Source: Anaerolineales bacterium
Lineage (GTDB): Bacteria; Chloroflexota; Anaerolineae; Anaerolineales; E44-bin32
Assembly (NCBI GenBank): GCA_023144145.1
Contig: JAGLGG010000243.1
Span: forward strand, 1 to 8,975
Direction: 5' to 3'
DNA length: 8,975 nucleotides
Below, piece by piece: positions 1 through 6,377 of this stretch. Every line of letters starts with the position of its first letter. Positions within the stretch are counted from its first letter, which is position 1. A program made the translations under genes and the position numbers. Below the pieces are notes generated by a model that saw only the letters and a list, made by a program, of their open reading frames with translations, had not been told where the DNA came from and did not search any database.

Positions 1-46
1 TTGTACAATTTATGCCTTTTCAGATAAAATTACTCCATCTATTATT

Positions 47-55
47 GAGGGAGGG
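47..55 (+). promoter_or_regulatory. Ribosome binding site deciding the start at 63
   Basis: GAGGGAGGG ends 7 nt before the ATG at 63. The alternative ATG at 12 has no purine-rich site in front of it, so this motif sets the start of the small membrane protein. Confidence 0.75.
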
Positions 56-62
56 AAACGAT

Positions 63-584
63 ATGGATTTCTATTTGATCGGATTACGATGGATACACAT
101 TTTTAGCGGAGTATTTTGGGCTGGATCTACCTTCCTGGTTGCCGGATTCCTCGAACCTTCGATTCGAGCCACGGGTCCGGAGGGCGGAAAGGTGATGCGT
201 TACTTCGCAGGACCAGGCCGATATACACTAATTATGTCTATCGCTGGAAATCTGGTTTGGATATCAGGCGGCCTTTTATATTGGCGCGTATCTAGCGGCC
301 TGAACCCGGATTGGCTCAGCAGTGGATACGGAATTGGATTAACGGTTGGTGCGATCGCAGGACTTGTTTCAGCGTTCATTGGCATGATCGTTTTATCACG
401 GTCAGCCAGACGGATGGTGGCAATAGGAAAAGAGGTCGAAGCGCAAGGTGGCCCGCCCTCTCCTGAGCAAGGTACAGAAATCGAACAGCTTCAGGGAAAC
501 CTACGCACATTTGGGCAAATTAATGCCGTCTTCATGGCCATCGCTGTGACCGGAATGGCGGTGGCACAATATCTCTGGTTCTGA
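63..584 (+). CDS. Small four-helix integral membrane protein (DUF2269/CopD-like)
   Basis: Encodes 173 residues with about four membrane helices (roughly 5-30, 56-75, 90-112 and 148-171) and a polar, Pro/Glu-containing cytoplasmic-type loop between helices 3 and 4. The first helix carries the pattern R-W-I-H-I-F-S-G-V-F-W-A-G, with a His and Trp in the membrane, as in DUF2269 and CopD-like membrane proteins. I infer the family from that pattern and the size; no substrate can be deduced. I chose the ATG at 63 over the in-frame ATG at 12 because a strong ribosome site, GAGGGAGGG (47-55), lies 7 nt upstream of it and the extra 17 residues are not family-like. A TACAAT box at 4-9 could be a -10 element, but the matching -35 would lie outside the window. 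The gene appears monocistronic and is followed by a hairpin terminator at 641-675. Confidence 0.8.
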   Translation: MDFYLIGLRWIHIFSGVFWAGSTFLVAGFLEPSIRATGPEGGKVMRYFAGPGRYTLIMSIAGNLVWISGGLLYWRVSSGLNPDWLSSGYGIGLTVGAIAGLVSAFIGMIVLSRSARRMVAIGKEVEAQGGPPSPEQGTEIEQLQGNLRTFGQINAVFMAIAVTGMAVAQYLWF

Positions 585-640
585 GTAATTCGACTGCATC
601 ACAAATCCAAAACCATTTAGTTAAGCTTAAATAGCTCCAG

Positions 641-675
641 AAAATTCTGCTTTGAATTCAAGCAGAATTTTCGCT
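641..675 (+). terminator. Hairpin terminator after the small membrane protein
   Basis: There is a perfect 12-bp stem, AAAATTCTGCTT (641-652) with AAGCAGAATTTT (660-671), around the 7-nt loop TGAATTC. The descending arm ends in TTTT and the ascending arm begins with AAAA, so it could act in both directions. It lies 57 bp after the stop at 584. The stem is AT-rich at its base and the T-run is short, so termination strength is uncertain. Confidence 0.7.
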
Positions 676-695
676 GTGTCAGATGGCCACCACAC

Positions 696-711
696 CACGT
701 CCTGAGACGTG
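696..711. repeat. 16-bp perfect dyad, possible operator
   Basis: CACGTC (696-701) and GACGTG (706-711) are perfect inverted 6-mers around CTGA. The dyad lies about 40 bp upstream of the probable -10 box at 755-760, where a regulator could bind. It could equally be a small RNA hairpin or chance; no second copy was seen in the window. Confidence 0.35.
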
Positions 712-751
712 ATCGCAATTCATTCGATAAAAGCCATGAAAATGATGAATT

Positions 752-760
752 TGTTATAAA
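752..760 (+). promoter_or_regulatory. Possible extended -10 promoter for the 842-3205 gene
   Basis: TG-T-TATAAA matches the extended -10 form (TGnTATAAT with one mismatch). No good -35 hexamer sits 16-18 bp upstream, which extended -10 promoters tolerate. Transcription would start near 767, giving a leader of about 75 nt to the ATG at 842 or 30 nt to the GTG at 797. Confidence 0.4.
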
Positions 761-841
761 CTTCAACTACACATTGCGTGCCGATTATCTTTTTAGGTGT
801 CGTTCTATTATATAAATCCTGAAGACTGCCAGAATTTAACG

Positions 842-3205
842 ATGTCAAAGTTCATTTCTGCCAAAACTATTGGATTACTGCTACTTTCCGCAAGCGTGCT
901 AGCCTTTGAGCTTACGCTAACCCGACTATTTGCTTTCCAACAATTTCATCATTTTGCCTTTGTCGTAATTAGCTTAGCGGTCATGGGATTTGCTGGAAGT
1001 GGATTGATTCTTTCTATCCGCAGGAACTTACCTTCCCTTCTCCTGGTTTCAGTGGGCTATTCCGCCTCAATCTCGCTCGCCTACCTCACCATAAATTTTT
1101 TACCCTTCGATTCTTATAGTATTGGCGCAGACAGCACCCAAATATGGATATTGCTGCTTTACTTTTCCGCTACTGGCGCACCGTTTCTGCTTGCTGGGTT
1201 GGTGATCGGATCCTGCCTAACGCAGTCGGGGACAGAGGCTCACCGCCCATATGCAACCAACTTTGTGGGCTCGGCAGCAGGATGTCTTCTTGCGATCGTC
1301 TCTATTTCTGTTCTGGGAGGAGAATCGACCGTCCTAATCAGCCTCCTTCTGGGGCTACTTGCAGCGGTGGCATTTTCAACCAGGCGCTCGATTCAAATAT
1401 CATTGCTATGCACGGCGGCCCTGCTTACCTTTGCCACGTCTATTTTTAGGTCTGAATTGAGCATAAATCTTTCCCCCTATAAGCCGCTATCCATCACGCG
1501 CCTATTTCCCGATGCCCAGGAGAGTTTGTCTGAGTGGAGCATCTCCACTCGACTTGACGTTATCGAGACTAATTCGGTGCATGTATTTCCTGGGCTGAGT
1601 TTGAACTATGTTGGGATTCCGCCAACTCAAGCGGGCTTTTTCATCGACGGAGATGGACCAATCCCAATAACAAATCTTTCATCTGAAAATCCACTCGCAT
1701 TAGAGCTTGCATCACGTATGCCCAGCGGGTTAGCACACAGGTTGCGGCCCAATGCGAGGATGTTAATCCTCCAACCAGGAGGCGGACTCGAGCTGGTCTT
1801 CGCACTCGCTTCTGGAGTTCATGAAGTAACCCTTGCCCTGGATGAACCTCTAATTCTAGATGCCCTTCAGGGTCCCTATTTAGAATTTACTCATGGTCTA
1901 CTGGCTGATCCGCGCGTCTCAATCTCCTCACGCACTTCACGGGGCACTTTAGCGAGCAATTCGACTGATTACGACATAATACTTTTTGCGCTAACCGACA
2001 GTTTTCGCCCAATCACTTCAGGAGCATTCAGCTTAAGCGAGAATTATGTTCTAACAGTGGACTCCTTCGTTCAGGCAATCGAGAGTTTGAGCGATGATGG
2101 AATCCTGGTGATCACGCGTTGGCTTGGAACACCGTCAAGCGAAAGCGCAAGAGCGTGGGTGACTTTAATTAACGCACTTGAGGCATCAGGAATTACCAAG
2201 CCATCTTCGCATATGGTGGCATTCCGAGAGATGCGTACCGGAACAATGCTTGCTTCACCTAAAGCATTTAGTCAAAATGAGCTGAGCGTCATAAGGGAAT
2301 TTCTCGAGCAAAACTCTTATGATCCAATCCACTTACCCGACCTAAGCATTGATGAATTGAACCTGCATAATCGTCTGCCGGAAGACAACTACTATCTAAT
2401 ATTTCGTGATTTAATATATGATCCGGAGCCGATTTTAGAATCCTATGACTTCAATCTGCGTGCACCTGTCGATGACAAGCCATTCTTTTATCACTTTTTT
2501 CGATGGCGTCAAACCCCCGAAGTTCTAAGTGAGCTTGGTTTGCGCTGGCAACCTTTTGGGGGGAGTGGGTATCTTGTTTTACTCGCCTTACTTGGATTAA
2601 TGGTGCTTCTGGCAGTGCCGTTGGCAATAATTCCCGTTCTCACGCTAACCCGTCGGGAGAAACTCGATCAACCCGGATGGAAGATAATGCTCTACTTTGG
2701 ATTTCTCGGTGCAGGATATTTGCTTATCGAGATCCCCCTAATACAACAATTCACACTTTACCTAGACCGACCAGCTATCGCATTTGCGGTTGTTCTGTTT
2801 TCAATGTTGATTTCTTCCGGTGCAGGTAGCTGGTTTTCAAATCGAATCCCATTGAGAAAGACGCTCTTGCTCCTAATCGGTTACCTACTCCTACTGATAT
2901 TGATCTCACCCATTGTTATCGATTATTCACTTCATTGGAGTTCGGTTTCTCGAATTTTTCTCACCCTGCTGCTCATATCCCCCGCTGGCTTCATGATGGG
3001 GATTCCATTCGCTTCAGGTCTAAGAGAGTTAGAGAAAGTAGCAAAAGGCACAATCCCTTGGGCGTGGGCGATCAACGGCGCCATATCAGGAATTTCCGGT
3101 GTCCTTGCCGCGATGGTTTCACTCGATCTGGGGTTGCGGATCACCATGATTATTGGATCGATAGCTTATGCAGCGGCATACTTGAGTTCGTCGGAGTTTG
3201 AGTAA
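842..3205 (+). CDS. Polytopic membrane protein with spermidine-synthase-like domain
   Basis: A 787-residue protein in three parts. An N-terminal bundle of about six or seven helices (about 8-205) starts with A-F-E-L-T-L-T-R-L-F. A soluble middle region (about 215-560) resembles the spermidine synthase Rossmann fold: L-Q-P-G-G-G at 310-315, Y-D-I-I-L-F-A-L-T-D-S-F near 377-387, S-E-N-Y-V-L-T near 399-405, and D-D-K-P-F-F at 544-549. A C-terminal helix bundle (about 575-780) contains G-Y-L-L-I-E-I-P-L-I-Q and P-W-A-W-A-I-N-G-A. These are hallmarks of the large spermidine-synthase-like membrane proteins of Chloroflexota and Deltaproteobacteria, whose activity is not established. The glycine motif is atypical and no acidic residue sits exactly where SAM-type cofactors are usually held, so polyamine synthesis is doubtful. 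The start is uncertain: an in-frame GTG at 797 would add 15 residues, and neither start has a clear ribosome site. It ends 14 bp from the convergent methyltransferase gene. Confidence 0.85.
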   Translation: MSKFISAKTIGLLLLSASVLAFELTLTRLFAFQQFHHFAFVVISLAVMGFAGSGLILSIRRNLPSLLLVSVGYSASISLAYLTINFLPFDSYSIGADSTQIWILLLYFSATGAPFLLAGLVIGSCLTQSGTEAHRPYATNFVGSAAGCLLAIVSISVLGGESTVLISLLLGLLAAVAFSTRRSIQISLLCTAALLTFATSIFRSELSINLSPYKPLSITRLFPDAQESLSEWSISTRLDVIETNSVHVFPGLSLNYVGIPPTQAGFFIDGDGPIPITNLSSENPLALELASRMPSGLAHRLRPNARMLILQPGGGLELVFALASGVHEVTLALDEPLILDALQGPYLEFTHGLLADPRVSISSRTSRGTLASNSTDYDIILFALTDSFRPITSGAFSLSENYVLTVDSFVQAIESLSDDGILVITRWLGTPSSESARAWVTLINALEASGITKPSSHMVAFREMRTGTMLASPKAFSQNELSVIREFLEQNSYDPIHLPDLSIDELNLHNRLPEDNYYLIFRDLIYDPEPILESYDFNLRAPVDDKPFFYHFFRWRQTPEVLSELGLRWQPFGGSGYLVLLALLGLMVLLAVPLAIIPVLTLTRREKLDQPGWKIMLYFGFLGAGYLLIEIPLIQQFTLYLDRPAIAFAVVLFSMLISSGAGSWFSNRIPLRKTLLLLIGYLLLLILISPIVIDYSLHWSSVSRIFLTLLLISPAGFMMGIPFASGLRELEKVAKGTIPWAWAINGAISGISGVLAAMVSLDLGLRITMIIGSIAYAAAYLSSSEFE

Positions 3206-3219
3206 TTAAATTCTTTCAA

Positions 3220-4041
3220 TTACCTAATTTGATCGGAAGATTCTTCGCCTAACCTGGTGAATGGAACGAAACGCACTCCTCCCAGGCTAATGCGGTCAAA
3301 AGTATCCTCTGAGATTCTGGTTATCTTCCAAAGCTCTTGAAATCCACCTACCGGTCCAACCGGAACAACCATCCTTCCCCCAATTCTCAATTGTGCAAGC
3401 AATGGAGGAGGCACATGATCAGGCGCGGCGGTGACAATGATTGCATCGAATGGACTAAAGTCTTTCCACCCATAATAACCATCGGCATGGCGGGTGTTGA
3501 TATCCGTATACCCCAATCGAATAAAACGTTCACTCACCTCATCAGCCAATGGGCCTATAATCTCAATGGTATAAACCGTCACACCTAGTTCCGCGAGAAT
3601 CGCAGCTTGATAACCTGACCCAGTTCCGACTTCCAGGACACGATCACCTTCTGAGACATCCAACTCCTGGGTCATAAGCGCAACGATGTAGGGTTGAGAT
3701 ATGGTCTGACCGTAGCCAATTGGAAGCGCGCGGTTGAGGTATGCTAGATCTTGAAGATCCTCCGGGACAAACTCATGCCGTGGCACCTTTCCCATAACTT
3801 CGATAATCGCTGGATCACTAATGCCATACCCAACAATGCCTAAGCGAACCAACTCCTTCAGAGCTTCCTCGTAGTTATGCTCGTCAATCGGTTCATGCGT
3901 CGGAGTCGGGGTTCTCTCAACTTGGGAATTTGAAGGCACACTTCCCGTGGTTGAGGCTGGTAGTGAGGTGATCGAGCTTTCGGTAGAACAAGCCCCTAAG
4001 AACCAGGAGATTAGCAAAGTAAATCTAAGAAACTTTGACAT
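3220..4041 (-). CDS. pcm: Protein-L-isoaspartate O-methyltransferase, lipoprotein type
   Basis: Encodes 273 residues. The catalytic part (about 55-265) is a classic PCMT fold: V-P-R-H-E-F-V-P (86-93), the substrate loop L-P-I-G-Y-G-Q-T-I-S-Q-P (106-117), SAM motif I V-L-E-V-G-T-G-S-G-Y-Q (135-145), F-D-A-I-I-V-T-A-A-P (198-207), and G-G-R-M-V-V-P-V-G (221-229). The family transfers a methyl group from S-adenosylmethionine to isoaspartyl residues so that damaged proteins can be repaired. Unusually, residues 1-18 form a lipoprotein signal peptide (basic start, hydrophobic core, lipobox L-G-A-C with Cys18), followed by a Ser/Thr/Pro-rich linker (19-50). The enzyme is therefore predicted to sit outside the membrane. 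An upstream extension to 4164 is possible, but it would read through the palindrome at 4101-4178, and the strong ribosome site at 4042-4054 favours 4041. It is the last gene of the leftward cluster and may have its own promoter. Confidence 0.93.
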   Translation of the reverse strand: MSKFLRFTLLISWFLGACSTESSITSLPASTTGSVPSNSQVERTPTPTHEPIDEHNYEEALKELVRLGIVGYGISDPAIIEVMGKVPRHEFVPEDLQDLAYLNRALPIGYGQTISQPYIVALMTQELDVSEGDRVLEVGTGSGYQAAILAELGVTVYTIEIIGPLADEVSERFIRLGYTDINTRHADGYYGWKDFSPFDAIIVTAAPDHVPPPLLAQLRIGGRMVVPVGPVGGFQELWKITRISEDTFDRISLGGVRFVPFTRLGEESSDQIR

Positions 4042-4054
4042 CTCCCCTCCTCCC
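4042..4054 (-). promoter_or_regulatory. Strong ribosome binding site of the methyltransferase
   Basis: On the minus strand this reads GGGAGGAGGGGAG directly before the ATG at 4041. It decides in favour of the start that exposes the lipoprotein signal peptide, rather than the 41-residue-longer reading frame. Confidence 0.8.
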
Positions 4055-4100
4055 TGCATTCTACACCGAAATCGCGATACCCTCATTCCACGATCCGCAA

Positions 4101-4178
4101 GGTTTGAAATTTGAGTGCCAAAAACAAAGAGGGGCGTAGCACATACGCCCATCATTGTTTCCACCTAAGTTTCAAATT
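4101..4178 (-). terminator. Long imperfect palindrome with terminator core
   Basis: The core is a perfect 7-bp stem, GGGCGTA (4132-4138) and TACGCCC (4144-4150), with loop GCACA. On the minus strand the core is followed by CTCTTTGTTTTT (about 4131-4120), a typical U-rich tail, so it should end transcripts arriving from nfeD and the FHA gene. The pairing continues outward imperfectly: AAACAA (4122-4127) with TTGTTT (4155-4160), and TTTGAAA (4103-4109) with TTTCAAA (4169-4175). The arms are about 35-38 nt each. The length exceeds a simple terminator, so it may be a palindromic repeat element that now acts as one. Confidence 0.65.
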
Positions 4179-4205
4179 ATCTAATCAAGCATTTTGCCAG
4201 AAGCG

Positions 4206-4230
4206 AGATTGGATCCCCAGATCCCAATCT
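4206..4230 (-). other. Hairpin at the end of the FHA gene
   Basis: AGATTGG-ATC (4206-4215) pairs with GAT-C-CCAATCT (4220-4230) around the loop CCCA, with one bulged C at 4223. It begins at the FHA stop codon. No T-run follows on the minus strand, so it is more likely an mRNA 3'-end stabiliser or part of a tandem stop with the 4101-4178 palindrome than an intrinsic terminator. Confidence 0.4.
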
Positions 4231-4847
4231 TAGGGACATCCGGGGATGTCAAATCCAACAAACCGGAATGGCGCATAAAGAATGCATGCATGATTGGCGT
4301 CCATATACCAGAGAATTGCTACCAGGACGGCAATTACTATCAAACAACCAAATCCTGCCGCGATCCAAGGTGAGCGGCCTTTTTTCTGAGCAGGAGCTTC
4401 CGCTTGAAGTGGCGGAGGAACCTGTGCAGGTCGAACTGGAGCTACAGATGGTGGAGTGGGTATTGGCGTAACATCTTGTACGGTTGGAACTGCTGGCTCA
4501 GCTCGAGCCGCGGGACTCATCACCGTCTCAGCTGCTTCAGGAATTGCCATTTCAAAGGTGAGTGTGACCTTTTCGCTCATCCCAAGCAGATCACCAGGGT
4601 TCAATACGCGCGGGGAAGACAACCTTTCCCCATTGACAAAAGAACCATTTGTCGACCCCAAGTCCTCCAACACATAACCACCAGGGGTCCGTGTGAGCCG
4701 AGCGTGCTGTCGCGAAACTTCCGGATCCCCTAATACAATATCGTTGGCAACATCCCTGCCAAGGGTAGTAATTTCTTTTGTCAGGTCGAATACCATGCCT
4801 GGATTTGGTCCCGTACGCACGATTAATCGACTTGTTGTAGGTGACAT
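4230..4847 (-). CDS. FHA-domain protein with C-terminal membrane anchor
   Basis: Encodes 205 residues. An FHA domain fills about 8-100: T-T-L-G-R (27-31), S-R-Q-H (45-48) and S-T-N-G-S-F-V-N-G (65-73) are the conserved phosphothreonine-binding loops, all intact. A Pro/Ala/Val-rich linker follows (about 101-155), then basic K-K-G-R (155-158), one membrane helix (about 161-182) and a 23-residue tail containing two cysteines. Positive-inside logic puts the FHA domain in the cytoplasm and the tail outside. FHA domains bind phosphothreonine proteins, usually partners of Ser/Thr kinases; no kinase is in this window, so the ligand is unknown. The ATG at 4847 is preferred over the TTG at 4907 because AGGAGG (4853-4858) precedes it. 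It starts 56 bp after nfeD on the same strand and is probably co-transcribed with it. Confidence 0.9.
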   Translation of the reverse strand: MSPTTSRLIVRTGPNPGMVFDLTKEITTLGRDVANDIVLGDPEVSRQHARLTRTPGGYVLEDLGSTNGSFVNGERLSSPRVLNPGDLLGMSEKVTLTFEMAIPEAAETVMSPAARAEPAVPTVQDVTPIPTPPSVAPVRPAQVPPPLQAEAPAQKKGRSPWIAAGFGCLIVIAVLVAILWYMDANHACILYAPFRFVGFDIPGCP

Positions 4848-4852
4848 ACCGT

Positions 4853-4858
4853 CCTCCT
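4853..4858 (-). promoter_or_regulatory. Ribosome binding site of the FHA gene
   Basis: On the minus strand this is a perfect AGGAGG, 5 nt before the ATG at 4847. The competing TTG at 4907 overlaps the nfeD stop codon (TTGA) but has no such site. Confidence 0.75.
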
Positions 4859-4903
4859 GGGTTGCTGATGACGTCGCTAGTTTACTTCCTGTAATGGGGC
4901 GAG

Positions 4904-6229
4904 TCAACTCACCCCATTTTCGATTGATCGGACGATCACCCGAAGCCCCTCAACATCGACGACCTCTGCCCGGTCACCTTTGACTATTTGATTGGAATTC
5001 TTGTGAAGCTTGGCAGACCAAAGTTCTCCCCTAACGTGGATCATGCCCTTGGGAGATATATCCGTCCTTGCCCGTCCAACTTTGCCAATAATGGTTTCCG
5101 AGCCAACACTGATCTCCTGGTTTTGTGCTCGAATTGCCACAGTAAGGACGAGTAGAAATATCCCCGCCGTGGCAACACCTGCGCCGATAACCAATGGGAT
5201 TGAAACGCGCTGAAACTCAGGGGTGCCAGGAGAATTGAAGAGCACCAAAGCTCCGATAATGAAAGTTGTCAGCCCAGCTGCGGTTAGTGCCCCATGAGTT
5301 GGCGCCTTAATATCTAATATGAACAAGACAAAGGATGTAGCTAAGAAAACCAACCCAAACCAGTTTACGGGAAGTACGCCGAGGCCATAGGCTCCCAAGG
5401 CCAGAGAAACGATGCCAATAAATCCTGCAATCCAACCGCCCGGACTGGAAATTTCAATTAACAAAGCTTGAACCCCAATTGTGATAAGCAGGAAGACGAT
5501 ATTTGGGTTGGTAAGCATTTGCAGGATTTGTTCGATGAAGCTCTGAGAGAATTCAACAATTACTGAATTTGCGGTTCGTAAAACTCTCTCACTCCCTCCT
5601 ATTCGTATTGTGAAACCATCCAATTTTTTGAGAAGTTCACCTAGATCATCGGCAATAAAATCAATCATTCCCGCCCTAAGAGCCTCTTCAGCAGAAGCCG
5701 CTTTGGCATCATCTATTGCTGCTTCCGCTAAAGCAATTGCCTGCTCACTACGTTCATTGGCTAAACTTCGTACTGTCGCTTTCAAGATCTCTTTCTGCTT
5801 CGTCTCAATCGTTTCTTCCAGATCCTCACCTTGCCCACCGACAGGGCTGGCAGCCCCGATCGCAGTTTCCGAGGCCATTGCAGATGCATGCCCCGCTAAG
5901 GTAATTACCATACCGGCACTACCCGCAATTGCTCCCTGTGGAGCAATATAGACCACAATCGGGATATCACTGCCCCTCATAGCTTGCACCATGCGGTTGG
6001 TCAGATCAAGTTGGCCACCAGGAGTATCGAGTTGAAATATTATCAATTCCGCTTCTATTGAAGCCGCTCTAGCAATGGCACGATCGAGATATTCAGCCAT
6101 CGCAGGTGTGAGAGGACCCCGTGCAGAGAGGTATAAAACAACGTTTTCGGATTGAGCACTTACATTGCTGGTTAAAGAGATTCCTATCCAAATCAGGAGA
6201 ATTAGAAGTAGAACAAGTGCCCGCTTCAT
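4904..6229 (-). CDS. nfeD: NfeD-family membrane-bound ClpP-class serine protease
   Basis: A 441-residue full-length NfeD protein. It has a signal peptide (about 1-25), an SppA/ClpP-like protease domain (about 28-205), four or five membrane helices (about 233-370) and a C-terminal NfeD OB-fold (about 376-439). Family landmarks are D-T-P-G-G (68-72), G-S-A-G with the probable nucleophile Ser104, I-G-A-A-S-P-V-G (124-131), and a lysine near 144 (E-T-K-Q-K) at about the spacing of the catalytic Lys of archaeal PH1510-type proteases. The protease domain is predicted outside the cytoplasm. In better-known cases these proteases work with SPFH/stomatin proteins encoded next to them; here the following gene is an FHA protein instead. 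ATG 6229 is used; TTG 6232 is immediately upstream and equally served by the ribosome site at 6233-6241. It heads the leftward cluster. Confidence 0.93.
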   Translation of the reverse strand: MKRALVLLLILLIWIGISLTSNVSAQSENVVLYLSARGPLTPAMAEYLDRAIARAASIEAELIIFQLDTPGGQLDLTNRMVQAMRGSDIPIVVYIAPQGAIAGSAGMVITLAGHASAMASETAIGAASPVGGQGEDLEETIETKQKEILKATVRSLANERSEQAIALAEAAIDDAKAASAEEALRAGMIDFIADDLGELLKKLDGFTIRIGGSERVLRTANSVIVEFSQSFIEQILQMLTNPNIVFLLITIGVQALLIEISSPGGWIAGFIGIVSLALGAYGLGVLPVNWFGLVFLATSFVLFILDIKAPTHGALTAAGLTTFIIGALVLFNSPGTPEFQRVSIPLVIGAGVATAGIFLLVLTVAIRAQNQEISVGSETIIGKVGRARTDISPKGMIHVRGELWSAKLHKNSNQIVKGDRAEVVDVEGLRVIVRSIENGVS

Positions 6230-6232
6230 CAA

Positions 6233-6241
6233 TCACCTCTC
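6233..6241 (-). promoter_or_regulatory. Ribosome binding site of nfeD
   Basis: The minus strand reads GAGAGGTGA just before TTG-ATG, close to the AGGAGGTGA complement of the 16S tail. Spacing to the ATG at 6229 is more usual than to the TTG at 6232, so the ATG is preferred. Confidence 0.6.
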
Positions 6242-6245
6242 CCAG

Positions 6246-6274
6246 ATTATAACTATGAACCGATCCTATTTCAT
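6246..6274 (-). promoter_or_regulatory. Probable nfeD promoter
   Basis: On the minus strand there is a perfect TATAAT (6251-6246), preceded at 17 bp by ATGAAA (6274-6269), four of six matches to TTGACA. Transcription would start near 6239, which leaves a leader of only about 10 nt and cuts close to the ribosome site. That tight fit is the main reason for doubt. Confidence 0.5.
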
Positions 6275-6377
6275 ATTCCCCTGATCGAATTTACATGAAC
6301 TAAACACGACCAGCAAGGAAATTAATCAACAATTATTTCTCAAGGGTCCACATCCATAGACACTGTAAGATGTATCC

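Noticed and set aside
621..630. TTAAGCTTAA palindrome after the first gene
   Set aside because: A 10-bp AT-rich palindrome is expected by chance; the functional hairpin is the next one at 641-671.
3202..3223. GTAATT...AATTAC inverted repeat at the convergent gene ends as a shared terminator
   Set aside because: The stem is only 6 bp, all but two pairs A-T, with a 10-nt loop and no T-run; too weak to call.
4057..4075. TAGAAT on the minus strand as a promoter for the methyltransferase
   Set aside because: No acceptable -35 at the right spacing and it lies almost on top of the ribosome site; a separate promoter is likely but not visible.
4042..4164. Upstream extension of the methyltransferase to 4164
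   Set aside because: It would add 41 residues translated across the long palindrome and bury the signal peptide, while a strong ribosome site supports the start at 4041.
4268..4983. Several plus-strand open frames opposite the FHA and nfeD genes
   Set aside because: They are shadows of the minus-strand genes, with low-complexity Ser/Arg/Trp-rich translations and no ribosome sites.
5610..5951. 113-residue plus-strand frame opposite the nfeD protease domain
   Set aside because: Ala/Ser-rich antisense shadow of a well-conserved protease domain; no start signal.
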